This document shows positions 1 to 8,196 of a DNA stretch of 64,000 bases, one piece after another. Location: contig JAEPQO010000001.1 of the NCBI GenBank assembly GCA_017640505.1, positions 1,318,625 through 1,382,624 of the forward strand. The letters run 5' to 3'. The first letter of the stretch is position 1; every line of letters begins with the position of its first letter. Under the pieces are notes generated by a model, which saw only the letters and a list, made by a program, of their open reading frames with translations, had not been told where the DNA came from and made no database searches. A program made the translations under genes and the position numbers. Origin of the DNA: Rhodospirillales bacterium. GTDB taxonomy: Bacteria > Pseudomonadota > Alphaproteobacteria > Rhodospirillales > Casp-alpha2.

Positions 1-685
1 CGAAGCCGAGCACGCCCATGAACCTGATGCCGAGCGCGCGCTGCGTTTCTTCCGGGAACGGGCCTTCCGGCATGATCGCCGGGCCGCGTGACGCCTGATA
101 TTCGAGGACGTCTTCAAGGAAGCCCGGCAGGTATGCGGCCAGGTCGTCGAGGACGGGGTCGATGTTGGCGGCGCGGCCGCCCGGTTCATAGGAATCGAGC
201 AGCGCGTCATACGGGTCGAGACCGAAGACCTCGCCAATGCGGGTGGCTTCCTCGCGGACCAACTCGGTCAGTTCTTCAAGCGGCTTGGCAACGATGGAAA
301 AATCGCTTTCGGCGCGGGCGCGGCGCCAGGCCTGTTCGCATGTGCTGACGGCGCGCGACTGTTTCGTCACAAAAGCCTCGTCGAGGGCCGACGAACGGCG
401 GTGGAGCCGCTCGATCTCACGCAGGTTGGCTGCCTGCCAGGCATCCAGATTGGTGATGTTCTGCTTGGCGGCCGCAATCAGGTCCGACGTTTCAGCGCCG
501 ACCAGCAGCCCGTGCGAAATGGCCTTTAGCTCGGCGAGCTGTTCGGAGCGCGCCTCGGCGCCGCCGGTGGGCATCACGGCGGCGTAATCCCAGTGCAGGA
601 CGGCTTCCGCTTCGCCAAGCAGGGCAATGCGGCGGAAACGGGCTTCCAGATTGTGATATGCGTCAGAAAGCGGCGCGTCGGGCAT
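1..685 (-). CDS. M32 family carboxypeptidase (carboxypeptidase Taq-like), N-terminal part only
   Basis: The gene runs leftward and leaves the window, so only the first ~228 residues are visible. The N-terminus (MPDAPLSDAYHNLEARF, then a segment with LHWDYAAVMP) matches the amino-terminal helical region of M32 metallocarboxypeptidases, which remove C-terminal residues from peptides in the cytoplasm. The HEXXH zinc site that would confirm activity lies beyond the edge. It starts 13 bp after ctaB on the same strand and is probably co-transcribed with it. The ATG is the first in frame. Assignment rests on the N-terminal pattern alone. Confidence 0.8.
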   Translation of the reverse strand, partial: MPDAPLSDAYHNLEARFRRIALLGEAEAVLHWDYAAVMPTGGAEARSEQLAELKAISHGLLVGAETSDLIAAAKQNITNLDAWQAANLREIERLHRRSSALDEAFVTKQSRAVSTCEQAWRRARAESDFSIVAKPLEELTELVREEATRIGEVFGLDPYDALLDSYEPGGRAANIDPVLDDLAAYLPGFLEDVLEYQASRGPAIMPEGPFPEETQRALGIRFMGVLGF

Positions 686-698
686 CTTATGTGTCCGG

Positions 699-1640
699 TT
701 AGAGCACCGGTATAAACAGCAACCGGTCCGCGATCATCGCGAGGAAGATCAGGAACAGGTAAAGAATCGAGAACAGGAACAACGGTTTTGCCGGTTCCGT
801 GCCTTCGTGTTTCCACAGCCGCCAGCAACGAACCCAGAAGATACCGCCGAGGACGACGGCACTTGCCAGGTAAAGCAAGCCGGACACGCCGAGGAAACTC
901 GGCGCCAGCGTCGCGGCGATCATCAGTACCGTGTAGATCAGCATCTGGCGCTTGGTTTCGCGCTCGCCGGCAACGACCGGCATCATCGGCACACCCGCAG
1001 CGGCATAGTCGCCGCGTCGGAACAACGCCAGCGCCCAGGAATGCGGCGGCGTCCAGAGGAAAATGATCATAAAGAGCGCGATCGCGCCCGGATCCACGCT
1101 CCCGGTGACAGCGGCCCAGCCGACAAGCGGTGGAAAGGCGCCGGCAGCGCCGCCAATAACAATGTTTTGGGGCGTCCGGCGTTTCAGCCAGGCGGTGTAG
1201 ATGAAAACGTAATAGAAGATCGTCAGCGCCAGCAGCCCGCCGGCAACGGTGCCAACATGCACCGTCATCATGACGATGGAGCCGATGGCCAGAACGGTGC
1301 CGTAAACCAGTGCCAGTTTCGGGTCCATGCGGCCGGCCGGAATCGGGCGGTCCATCGTGCGGCGCATGATGCGGTCGATATCGCGGTCGTACCACATGTT
1401 GATGGCGCCAGAAGCCCCCGCGCCGATGGCGATACAGAGGACCGCGATCAGGCCGGTCTGCGCGTCGGCGCCGCCCGGTGCCATGAGAATCCCGACAAGC
1501 GCCGTGAAGACGACGAGCGACATGATCTTCGGTTTCAGAAGAACGGCAAAATCGTTGACGCGGAACCGCGGTTCCTGCGGTTCCGGTATGGCCGTTTCCA
1601 AATTGTTCAGCGTGACGTCGCTGCGACCGCTATCGCTCAT
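699..1640 (-). CDS. ctaB: Protoheme IX farnesyltransferase (heme o synthase)
   Basis: 313 aa polytopic membrane protein of the UbiA prenyltransferase superfamily. It transfers a farnesyl group to heme b to make heme o, the precursor of heme a for the aa3 oxidase encoded divergently. The first Asp-rich motif is visible as NMWYDRDIDRIMRRT (about residues 82-96), followed by RPIPAGR, and the second conserved region as LFRRGDYAAAGVPMMP. Length is usual for the family. It lies downstream of the oxidase-like gene at 1768-3171. The 127 bp between them hold no gene I can support. Confidence 0.95.
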   Translation of the reverse strand: MSDSGRSDVTLNNLETAIPEPQEPRFRVNDFAVLLKPKIMSLVVFTALVGILMAPGGADAQTGLIAVLCIAIGAGASGAINMWYDRDIDRIMRRTMDRPIPAGRMDPKLALVYGTVLAIGSIVMMTVHVGTVAGGLLALTIFYYVFIYTAWLKRRTPQNIVIGGAAGAFPPLVGWAAVTGSVDPGAIALFMIIFLWTPPHSWALALFRRGDYAAAGVPMMPVVAGERETKRQMLIYTVLMIAATLAPSFLGVSGLLYLASAVVLGGIFWVRCWRLWKHEGTEPAKPLFLFSILYLFLIFLAMIADRLLFIPVL

Positions 1641-1767
1641 TACCTATCAGCCGTTTTGGCTGCCCCGGTGGGTCTCTGTCTGTCTGCAGGTGACGGGTTA
1701 TAGAAGATTGTCCCGCAGGTTTCCAGACATTCCAACAATACAATGTGGCACGTTTTAATGTGTGAAA

Positions 1768-3171
1768 CTATCCGGTACGCGCCAGCGTGCGCTTTCCGGC
1801 GATCCAGATGAACATGATCCCGCCGATGACCGCGATGACCCCGCCAATGCCGATGCCGACGTGTCCGATCCAGTTGCCGATCACGTCCATGCCCGGTGCG
1901 GTGTCCGAGACCTTGCGCGGCGCGCCGTAACCCCCGGCGATGAACAGGCCCAGACTGTGCAGGAGCTGGCCCAGACCGTACAGCCAGAATGAGGCGCGTA
2001 TGGCTCTCCATCGGGCGAGCCCACGTTCCAACAGCGGCAGCACAAACAGGATCACGAGCCCCATGGCAGCAACGTTCACGCCACCGATGACGCCATGGTA
2101 ATGCGCCGGCGTGCGCGTGTCGGTGCCGTCGACGAAAATACCGAGAATGCCACCCGCGTAAAAAACAACGAGTGACAGCAGGAGCGCCAGACGCGCCGTT
2201 TTCGCGGTATCCGCATCCGGATTCGGTGTGCGCAGGACCGTCCAGCCGATGATCAGACCGAGAAAAATCGGCACGGGTGCCAGCGCATACTGGTAATGGG
2301 TGAAAAGAATTCGTTCCTCGCCGGAAAACGGGTCTTCGACGAACATCAGGATAACGGCGCCCACCGCGAGCAAGGCATTGATGCCAAGGGCCACCATGAC
2401 TGTTCGCGGAGCGATGGCCGGACGACCGAGCGCTCGGCCGCCGAGCAGGGCCCAGCCGGCGATCATGACCGTTGTGTTGAAGAATTGAAGAATATGTCCG
2501 CCGGCCCAGAAAAGGTCCTCGTTTTCCGCCGCCGTCGTCGGCATCACACCGAGCCGGTTCCAGGCGATGGCAAAAGCGGCAACCGCGGCGAGCGAGATGA
2601 TTCCTGAGGCAAGGCCTGCGGCACCGGCCGGCTCAAGCGGCCCGCTGCGGTCAATGCAATTGGCAAGGGACCTGACGGTTGCGAGAACGATTGAAAATGC
2701 CACCAGCAACAGCCCGATGTAGTAGATCGGGTCGATGATCGCCGGGACGTAGTTGTTAAGCGACGGCTGGCCCCGGTCCATTAGCGCCGGCACCGCCAGC
2801 ATGATAAAGGCGATGACCATGGCCGCCAGCGCGGAAGCGCCAAGACCGGGGAGCTTCGGCGCCCCGTCCGACATCCGGTATGCGCCGATCATCATGAGAA
2901 TGATGCCGATTGCGAGATACCAGACCACGAATGAAAAAACGACGTGGATAATCAGGCTTTTCTCGTAAAAAGCGACCGGCCAGGGAAACAGGGTGTCGGC
3001 GCCGGGAATCCGGGAAATCGCCAGCAGCAGGGCATAGACCCCGGCTAGGGCGAGTGCTCCCAGCCCAATGAGCGTCCAGCGGCGCAATTCACGCTGGGCG
3101 GAGGCGGATGCCAGTGCAGGGCGGAAGCCCTCGATCGGATCCCAGCGTTGTTCCTGAGCTGGATTTAGCAA
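1768..3171 (-). CDS. Divergent heme-copper oxidase subunit I-like membrane protein
   Basis: 467 aa with about 12 predicted membrane segments. It resembles subunit I of heme-copper oxidases but is not the catalytic subunit of the neighbouring aa3 enzyme. Ligand-like histidines can be placed: H76 in a second helix (LIIHVVFSFVVW), H226 in WAGGHILQFF, H292 in FTHYQY, and H357/H359 in PAHYHGV, which matches the H-x-H heme-ligand pair of helix X. The usual His-His copper pair is reduced to one His, and the Tyr of HPEVY is absent. It could be an alternative oxidase or NO-reductase relative, or a heme-handling assembly factor. It is followed by ctaB and preceded by a DUF420 gene, 3 bp apart. Confidence 0.8.
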   Translation of the reverse strand: MLNPAQEQRWDPIEGFRPALASASAQRELRRWTLIGLGALALAGVYALLLAISRIPGADTLFPWPVAFYEKSLIIHVVFSFVVWYLAIGIILMMIGAYRMSDGAPKLPGLGASALAAMVIAFIMLAVPALMDRGQPSLNNYVPAIIDPIYYIGLLLVAFSIVLATVRSLANCIDRSGPLEPAGAAGLASGIISLAAVAAFAIAWNRLGVMPTTAAENEDLFWAGGHILQFFNTTVMIAGWALLGGRALGRPAIAPRTVMVALGINALLAVGAVILMFVEDPFSGEERILFTHYQYALAPVPIFLGLIIGWTVLRTPNPDADTAKTARLALLLSLVVFYAGGILGIFVDGTDTRTPAHYHGVIGGVNVAAMGLVILFVLPLLERGLARWRAIRASFWLYGLGQLLHSLGLFIAGGYGAPRKVSDTAPGMDVIGNWIGHVGIGIGGVIAVIGGIMFIWIAGKRTLARTG

Positions 3172-3174
3172 CGA

Positions 3175-3606
3175 TCAGCCCCCTTGGTAGGGATACATGT
3201 GAACGGCCATTATATAGACGACAACGCCGGAGATGCCGACGTACATCCAGAGTGGCCATGTAATACGGGCAATCTTCTTGTGCTGGTCGAACCGTTCGCG
3301 CCATGCCCTGAAAACGGTAATGGGGACGATCGGCACGATGGCGATAGCACCCAGTACGTGCACGATCAGGATTGTAAAGTAGATGTAGCGAATCGCGCCT
3401 TCGCCGCCGAACTGGGCGAATCCCGAGTTCAGCTTGTAGATCACGTATGACACAAGAAACAGCGCGGAGGCGGCAAGCGCGCAAATCATCATCGCGCGGT
3501 GTTTGCGCCAGTCCCCGGACTTGATGAAGTAGTATCCGAGACCGAGGAAGATCACCGAAATGCCGTTGAACAGGGCATTCGTATGGACGAGCTGGCTGTA
3601 ATCCAT
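3175..3606 (-). CDS. DUF420 family membrane protein
   Basis: 143 aa with four predicted membrane helices. The pattern (MDYSQLVHTNALFNGISV, then YYFIKSGDWRKHRAMM and ITWPLWMYVGISGVVVY) is that of DUF420, whose Staphylococcus member CtaM is needed for aa3-type oxidase activity. The start at 3606 gives the normal family length. A longer reading frame to 3930 runs through the neighbouring 50-codon gene in another frame and is rejected. It sits between a small membrane peptide gene and the oxidase-like gene, all leftward. A role in oxidase maturation is inferred. Confidence 0.85.
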   Translation of the reverse strand: MDYSQLVHTNALFNGISVIFLGLGYYFIKSGDWRKHRAMMICALAASALFLVSYVIYKLNSGFAQFGGEGAIRYIYFTILIVHVLGAIAIVPIVPITVFRAWRERFDQHKKIARITWPLWMYVGISGVVVYIMAVHMYPYQGG

Positions 3607-3626
3607 CACGTATGAACTCTCGGTTG

Positions 3627-3779
3627 TCAGTAACTCAGCGGATTTTCCGACAGGCGCAGGAAGATACTGGCGTACATGGCAAGCGCACCGGCCGCCAGCA
3701 CGACGGCCAGCAGGAGGTTGCGGCGCTTGGTGCCACGTGAATTTTCGGTGTCGTTTTCCGTTTTGTGTTGATCGCTCAT
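3627..3779 (-). CDS. 50-aa single-pass membrane peptide, unknown function
   Basis: An intact 50-codon frame beginning MSDQHKTENDTENSRG, a polar N-terminus, then RNLLLAVVLAAGALAMYASI as one hydrophobic helix, ending LSENPLSY. It lies 20 bp upstream of the DUF420 gene and is the first gene of the leftward group divergent from the cox operon. Its layout (charged tail plus one helix) is like that of small oxidase-assembly peptides found in alphaproteobacterial cox loci, but I cannot assign a family. The function is inferred from position only. Confidence 0.65.
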   Translation of the reverse strand: MSDQHKTENDTENSRGTKRRNLLLAVVLAAGALAMYASIFLRLSENPLSY

Positions 3780-4132
3780 TTTGCCGCTCTCGATGATCTT
3801 TGCGGTGAATGCAAGGCGGGGTAGTCATATCTCCCGCTCGGCGTTGCCGACGATTTAGGCGTTCGGCGCCTGAAATGCACGGACTTTGTTGTTTACGTAC
3901 CGGCGCGCGGTATGGATTTTTCCGATGCACCTCTTGTCTTTGCCGTTTATCGCCCCCAAAATCAACGATAGAAATGTGTAAAAATATCGACGGGAAATGC
4001 GATTGCCGACTTGCCCCGTCGCATTCACGGCTTTAAAAAACACGCTCAGACGCGCCGTGTCCGGCATGGGGCGTGAAGGAACACTAATTCAAGGCGGCTC
4101 GATCGTGGGCGGCCGGTAATCAGGTGAGACGA
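3780..4132. promoter_or_regulatory. Divergent intergenic region between the 50-aa gene and coxB
   Basis: About 350 bp with no convincing gene. It must carry the promoters for the rightward cox operon and the leftward assembly-type group. It is locally AT-rich at 3950-4050 (for example around the run gtgtaaaaatatcg). I could not identify a confident -35/-10 pair, an FNR/FixK box (TTGAT-N4-ATCAA) or a terminator. A small inverted repeat AGGCG-ttcgg-CGCCT lies near 3857-3871. Confidence 0.5.
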
Positions 4133-4999
4133 ATGCGAAACAAGCTCAAGATTTTCGTGCCCGCGCTGATCGGCGCATTGATGTCCGTCGGTCCCGCTTT
4201 GGCAGGACCCGCCGGTGATGTGCGCTCGGCACCCTGGCAACTCTGGCTGCAGGAACCGGGCTCCCCGACGGCAGACCGTATCGTTGCCTTCAACGCACAG
4301 CTCATGGTGATCGAAACGTTGATCGTCATCTTCGTGCTCGGGCTGATGGCGTATATCGCAATCCGCTTCAATGCCAAGCGGAACCCGGTGCCGTCCAAGA
4401 CGACGCACAACACGTTGCTCGAAGTGGTTTGGACGGTCGTGCCGATCCTGATCCTGGTCGGGATTGCGGTGCCGTCGCTGAAGCATCTCTACTTTGCCGA
4501 CCGGACCCAGGACGCCGAGATGACGCTGAAGGTCACCGGCAACCAGTGGTACTGGAGCTACGCCTACCCGGACCACGGCGATTTCGCGTTCGACAGCATC
4601 ATCATTCCGGATGACGAGTTGAAGGAAGGCCAGCCGCGGCTGCTGTCCGTCGACAACAAGGTCGTTCTGCCGGTCGAAACGAACATCCGCCTGCTGTTTA
4701 CGTCGAACGACGTGATCCACAACTGGGCGCTGCCGTCTCTGTCGGTGAAAATCGACACGATGCCGGGCCGGACCAACGAAACCTGGACCCGTATTCACGA
4801 GAAATATGTCGGCAAGACGATCTACGGCATGTGCTCGGAACTTTGCGGCGTGAACCACGGCTTTATGCCGATTGCGGTTCTGGCAGTATCCAAGGAAGAT
4901 TTCGACAAGTGGGTCAAAGAGGCCCAGGCGAAATACGCTTCGGATGACATCAAAACGGACGACAAGGTGCGCCTGGCTGCTGCCGGCGAGACCCGTTGA
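4133..4999 (+). CDS. coxB: Cytochrome c oxidase subunit II
   Basis: 288 aa from the ATG at 4133; an in-frame GTG at 4124 is possible, but AGGTGAG lies at Shine-Dalgarno distance from the ATG. An N-terminal signal-like segment (to about ALAGPAGD) and two membrane helices are followed by a periplasmic cupredoxin domain. The CuA site is intact: C-S-E-L-C-G-V-N-H-G-F-M supplies the two Cys, the His and the Met, with WYWSYAYPD as the aromatic electron-entry patch. It accepts electrons from cytochrome c and passes them to subunit I. First gene of the operon coxB-coxA-ctaG-coxC. Confidence 0.97.
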   Translation: MRNKLKIFVPALIGALMSVGPALAGPAGDVRSAPWQLWLQEPGSPTADRIVAFNAQLMVIETLIVIFVLGLMAYIAIRFNAKRNPVPSKTTHNTLLEVVWTVVPILILVGIAVPSLKHLYFADRTQDAEMTLKVTGNQWYWSYAYPDHGDFAFDSIIIPDDELKEGQPRLLSVDNKVVLPVETNIRLLFTSNDVIHNWALPSLSVKIDTMPGRTNETWTRIHEKYVGKTIYGMCSELCGVNHGFMPIAVLAVSKEDFDKWVKEAQAKYASDDIKTDDKVRLAAAGETR

Positions 5000-5034
5000 T
5001 CATCCGGACAGATTTTTGAGGAGAGGGACGTATA

Positions 5035-6654
5035 ATGGCGAACGCAGCTGACGCCCATCACGACGAACACGGTCACGACGACCACTACCCCGGCTTTTTC
5101 TCGCGGTGGTTCTGCTCGACGAACCACAAAGACATCGGGACGGTTTATCTTTATCTGTCGATGTTCGCGGCCATCGTTGGCGGCGGCATGTCTTGGTACA
5201 TTCGTCTTGAGTTGGCGGAACCGGGTATCCAATACATCGACGATTTCCAGTTCTACAATGTGCTGCTGACCGCGCACGGCTTCCTGATGGTGTTCTTCGT
5301 CGTTATGCCGGCGATGATCGGCGGTTTCGGCAACTGGTTCGTGCCGCTGATGATCGGTGCACCGGACATGGCGTTCCCGCGTATGAACAATATCAGCTTG
5401 TGGCTGACATTTGCCGGCCTCGGCATGCTTCTGATTTCCGCTTTTGTCGGTGCAGGTCCTGGGACCGGGTGGACGGTTTATCCGCCGCTTTCCAGCGGGA
5501 TCTACCACCCGAGCGCGGCGGTCGACTTCGGGATTCTGTCGCTGCACCTCGCGGGTGCTGCCTCGATCCTGGGGGCGATCAACTTCATCGTTACGATCTT
5601 CAACATGCGCGCACCGGGCATGACGCTGCACAAGATGCCGCTGTTCGTCTGGTCGATTCTGGTCACCGCGTTCCTGTTGTTGCTGGCGCTTCCGGTGCTG
5701 GCGGGCGCGCTGACGATGCTGCTGACTGACCGTAACTTCGGCACCACGTTCTTCGATCCCGCCGGCGGCGGTGATCCGATCCTGTGGCAGCACCTGTTCT
5801 GGTTCTTCGGTCACCCGGAAGTTTACATCATCATCCTGCCGGCCTTCGGCATCATCTCGCAGATCGTGTCGACGTTCTCCAAGAAGCCGGTGTTCGGCTA
5901 TCTCGGCATGGCGTACGCGATGGCGGCGATCGGTGTCGTCGGCTTCGTCGTGTGGGCGCACCACATGTATACGGTGGGTCTGGATGTCGATACCCGCGCG
6001 TACTTCACGGCGGCGACGATGGTCATTGCCGTGCCGACGGGTGTGAAGATCTTCTCGTGGCTTGCCACGATGTGGGGTGGCTCGATCGAGTTCAAGACGC
6101 CGATGCTTTATGCGTTCGGCTTCATCTTCCTGTTCGTGGTCGGCGGTGTCACCGGCGTCACGCTCGCGAACTCGTCGGCGGACCTGGTTTTCCATGACAC
6201 GTACTTCGTGGTCGCGCACTTCCACTACGTGATGGCGATCGCCGCGATCTTCGCGATGTTCGGCGCCTGGTTCTACTGGATCGGCAAAATGTCGGGCAAG
6301 CAGTACAGCGAAACGATGGGTAAGATCCAGTTCTGGGTCTTCTTTGTCGGCGTCAACCTGCTGTTCTTCCCGCAGCATTTCTCCGGTCTTGCCGGGATGC
6401 CACGGCGTATTCCGGATTATCCGGATGCCTATGCGGGCTGGAACTACCTGAGCTCCGTCGGTGCGCTGATCACGGCGGTCGGCACGGTGCTGTTCTTCTG
6501 GATCCTGTACCGCACCTATGCGGCGGGTTCGAAAGCCGAACAGAATCCGTGGGGCGAAGGCGCGACGACGCTGGAATGGCACGTGCCGAGCCCGGCGCCG
6601 TTCCACACCTTCGAAGACCAGCCGGACATGTCCGGTAAGGCGCCGGCCGAGTAA
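5035..6654 (+). CDS. coxA: Cytochrome c oxidase subunit I (aa3 type, A1 family)
   Basis: 539 aa, 12 membrane helices. All catalytic signatures are present: [13 protein letters not shown] (CuB His, cross-linked Tyr, family-A1 Glu), WAHHMYTVG (CuB His pair), PTGVKIFSW (K-channel Lys), and VAHFHYVM (heme a3 and heme a ligands). The D-channel [12 protein letters not shown] is also intact. It reduces O2 to water and pumps protons. A strong ribosome site (GAGGAGAGG) precedes the ATG. The His/Asp-rich N-terminus ([10 protein letters not shown]) is a mild oddity. The subunit follows coxB by 35 bp. Confidence 0.98.
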   Translation: MANAADAHHDEHGHDDHYPGFFSRWFCSTNHKDIGTVYLYLSMFAAIVGGGMSWYIRLELAEPGIQYIDDFQFYNVLLTAHGFLMVFFVVMPAMIGGFGNWFVPLMIGAPDMAFPRMNNISLWLTFAGLGMLLISAFVGAGPGTGWTVYPPLSSGIYHPSAAVDFGILSLHLAGAASILGAINFIVTIFNMRAPGMTLHKMPLFVWSILVTAFLLLLALPVLAGALTMLLTDRNFGTTFFDPAGGGDPILWQHLFWFFGHPEVYIIILPAFGIISQIVSTFSKKPVFGYLGMAYAMAAIGVVGFVVWAHHMYTVGLDVDTRAYFTAATMVIAVPTGVKIFSWLATMWGGSIEFKTPMLYAFGFIFLFVVGGVTGVTLANSSADLVFHDTYFVVAHFHYVMAIAAIFAMFGAWFYWIGKMSGKQYSETMGKIQFWVFFVGVNLLFFPQHFSGLAGMPRRIPDYPDAYAGWNYLSSVGALITAVGTVLFFWILYRTYAAGSKAEQNPWGEGATTLEWHVPSPAPFHTFEDQPDMSGKAPAE

Positions 6655-6678
6655 GCCGGTCCACTGGGGCGATATTCG

Positions 6679-7263
6679 ATGGCGAACGTCAGAAACAAGA
6701 ACGTGCGGACGGCGATGGTGCTTTTCACCGTCGTCGCCGGCATGGTCGGTCTGTCGTTCGCATCGGTGCCGCTCTACCGGATCTTCTGTCAGGTGACCGG
6801 GCTGGGCGGGACGCCCGGCGTTGCGGCCGAGGCGCCGGCGACGGCGACGGATACAGAGTTTGTCGTCCGCTTCGACGCCAATACCAATCCGCAGTTGCCG
6901 TGGCGATTCAAGCCGGTTCAACGCGAGGTGCGCCTCAAGTTGGGCGAGGAAAAGCTGGCTTTTTATCAGGCGACCAACCTCAGCGATAAACCGGTTACGG
7001 GGTCGGCGACGTTTAATGTGACGCCGCTCAAGGCCGGGCAGTTTTTCGTCAAGATCGACTGTTTCTGTTTTACCGAACAGACGCTGATGCCTGGCGAAAC
7101 CGTCGACATGCCGGTCACGTTCTATGTCGATCCGGAGATTTATGAAGAAGTGAATACCCGCGACGTTAACACGATCACGCTTTCCTATACCTTCTATCCG
7201 AAAGAAGAAGGCGATAAGGTATCCGCGGTTCGTCAGTTGGCGAAGCCGGGGGAGAAGGGCTGA
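6679..7263 (+). CDS. ctaG: Cytochrome c oxidase assembly protein CtaG/Cox11
   Basis: 194 aa. One N-terminal membrane anchor (about residues 12-32) is followed by an immunoglobulin-like periplasmic domain. The copper-binding CFCF motif is visible in KIDCFCFTEQTLMPGE. This protein delivers copper to the CuB site of subunit I, and it lies between coxA and coxC as usual in alphaproteobacteria. Length is typical. The 60 bp to coxC hold only the coxC ribosome site (GAGGGG). Confidence 0.96.
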   Translation: MANVRNKNVRTAMVLFTVVAGMVGLSFASVPLYRIFCQVTGLGGTPGVAAEAPATATDTEFVVRFDANTNPQLPWRFKPVQREVRLKLGEEKLAFYQATNLSDKPVTGSATFNVTPLKAGQFFVKIDCFCFTEQTLMPGETVDMPVTFYVDPEIYEEVNTRDVNTITLSYTFYPKEEGDKVSAVRQLAKPGEKG

Positions 7264-7323
7264 TAAGGGCGGTCAGGGGCCGTTCCTGTCATGAGTAATT
7301 AAAACCCGAGGGGAAAAATACCG

Positions 7324-8139
7324 ATGAGTGGTGCGAAAAGTCATCCCTATCACATTGTAAATCCGAGCCCGTGGCCATTTACCGCCAGTGTGCTCGCGTT
7401 CGCGATGGCGATCTTTGCGATCATGTACATGCATGGGTCTTCGGCATTGCCGATGCTGGCGCTCTTCGTCGCGCTGGTCGTCGTTTCCGGTCTCTGGTGG
7501 CGTGACGTCGTCGCCGAAGGCCGCAGCGGGCACGACCATACCGAGGAAGTTCGTCACGGCCTGCGGATGGGCATGCTGCTGTTCATCGTTTCCGAGGTGA
7601 TGTTCTTCTTCGCCTTCTTCTGGGCCTATTTCAACGCGTCGATTCCGGCCCTGAGCTTCGTCGCTTCGCCGACGTGGCCGCCGGAAGGCATCGTTCCGCT
7701 GGAAACGTGGACCCTGCCGTTCCTGAACACGCTGATCCTGCTGACGTCGGGTGTGACGGTGACCTATGCGCACCATGCGATCCGCCTCGGCGATAACAAG
7801 CGCGGCGCCACCGGCATCCTGCTGACGGTGCTGCTGGGCATCCTGTTCACGGCCTGCCAAGCGTACGAGTACGGTCACGCGGCGTTCGGTTTCAAGGATG
7901 GCATCTATTCCTCGACGTTCTATCTGGCGACCGGTTTCCACGGCTTCCACGTGATCGTCGGCACGATCTTCCTGGCGGTGTGCTACTTCCGCACCATCAA
8001 GGGCCACTTCTCGCCGGAAGGTCACATCGGCTTCGAAGCCGCCGCATGGTACTGGCACTTCGTTGATGTCGTGTGGCTGTTCCTGTTCACCGCCGTTTAC
8101 TGGTGGGGGTCGGCAGGTTACGTGCCGCCCGCCAGCTAA
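7324..8139 (+). CDS. coxC: Cytochrome c oxidase subunit III
   Basis: 271 aa with seven predicted helices. It begins with the characteristic HPYHIVNPSPWP and contains the conserved FFFAFFWAYF segment, GFHGFHVIVG and WYWHFVDVVWLFLF. Subunit III stabilises the catalytic core and the D proton channel. It is the last gene of the operon and is followed 25 bp later by a strong terminator. Confidence 0.97.
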   Translation: MSGAKSHPYHIVNPSPWPFTASVLAFAMAIFAIMYMHGSSALPMLALFVALVVVSGLWWRDVVAEGRSGHDHTEEVRHGLRMGMLLFIVSEVMFFFAFFWAYFNASIPALSFVASPTWPPEGIVPLETWTLPFLNTLILLTSGVTVTYAHHAIRLGDNKRGATGILLTVLLGILFTACQAYEYGHAAFGFKDGIYSSTFYLATGFHGFHVIVGTIFLAVCYFRTIKGHFSPEGHIGFEAAAWYWHFVDVVWLFLFTAVYWWGSAGYVPPAS

Positions 8140-8164
8140 GGCGCCAAGTTATCGGTATGGAAGA

Positions 8165-8189
8165 GGCCGGGGTTCGCCCCGGCCTTTTT
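8165..8189 (+). terminator. Rho-independent terminator of the cox operon
   Basis: A perfect 8-bp GC stem GGCCGGGG-ttcg-CCCCGGCC closed by a stable tetraloop and followed by TTTTT. It lies 25 bp after the coxC stop. It also sits just beyond the stop of the leftward SLC13 gene (ending at 8197), so it could serve both converging transcripts, although the T-run favours the rightward one. Confidence 0.93.
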
Positions 8190-8196
8190 CGTTGCT

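Noticed and set aside
574-1703. Long frames overlapping ctaB in other frames (273 and 298 aa)
   Set aside because: Shadow frames of ctaB, with no recognisable domain; ctaB itself is certain.
3780-4132. FNR/FixK box or clear sigma-70 promoter before the cox genes
   Set aside because: No TTGAT-N4-ATCAA and no convincing -35/-10 pair found by eye.
4822-6921. 699-aa open frame antisense to coxA and ctaG
   Set aside because: Low-complexity, Arg/His/Asp-rich translation typical of the antisense of a high-GC gene; coxA and ctaG on the other strand have complete family motifs.
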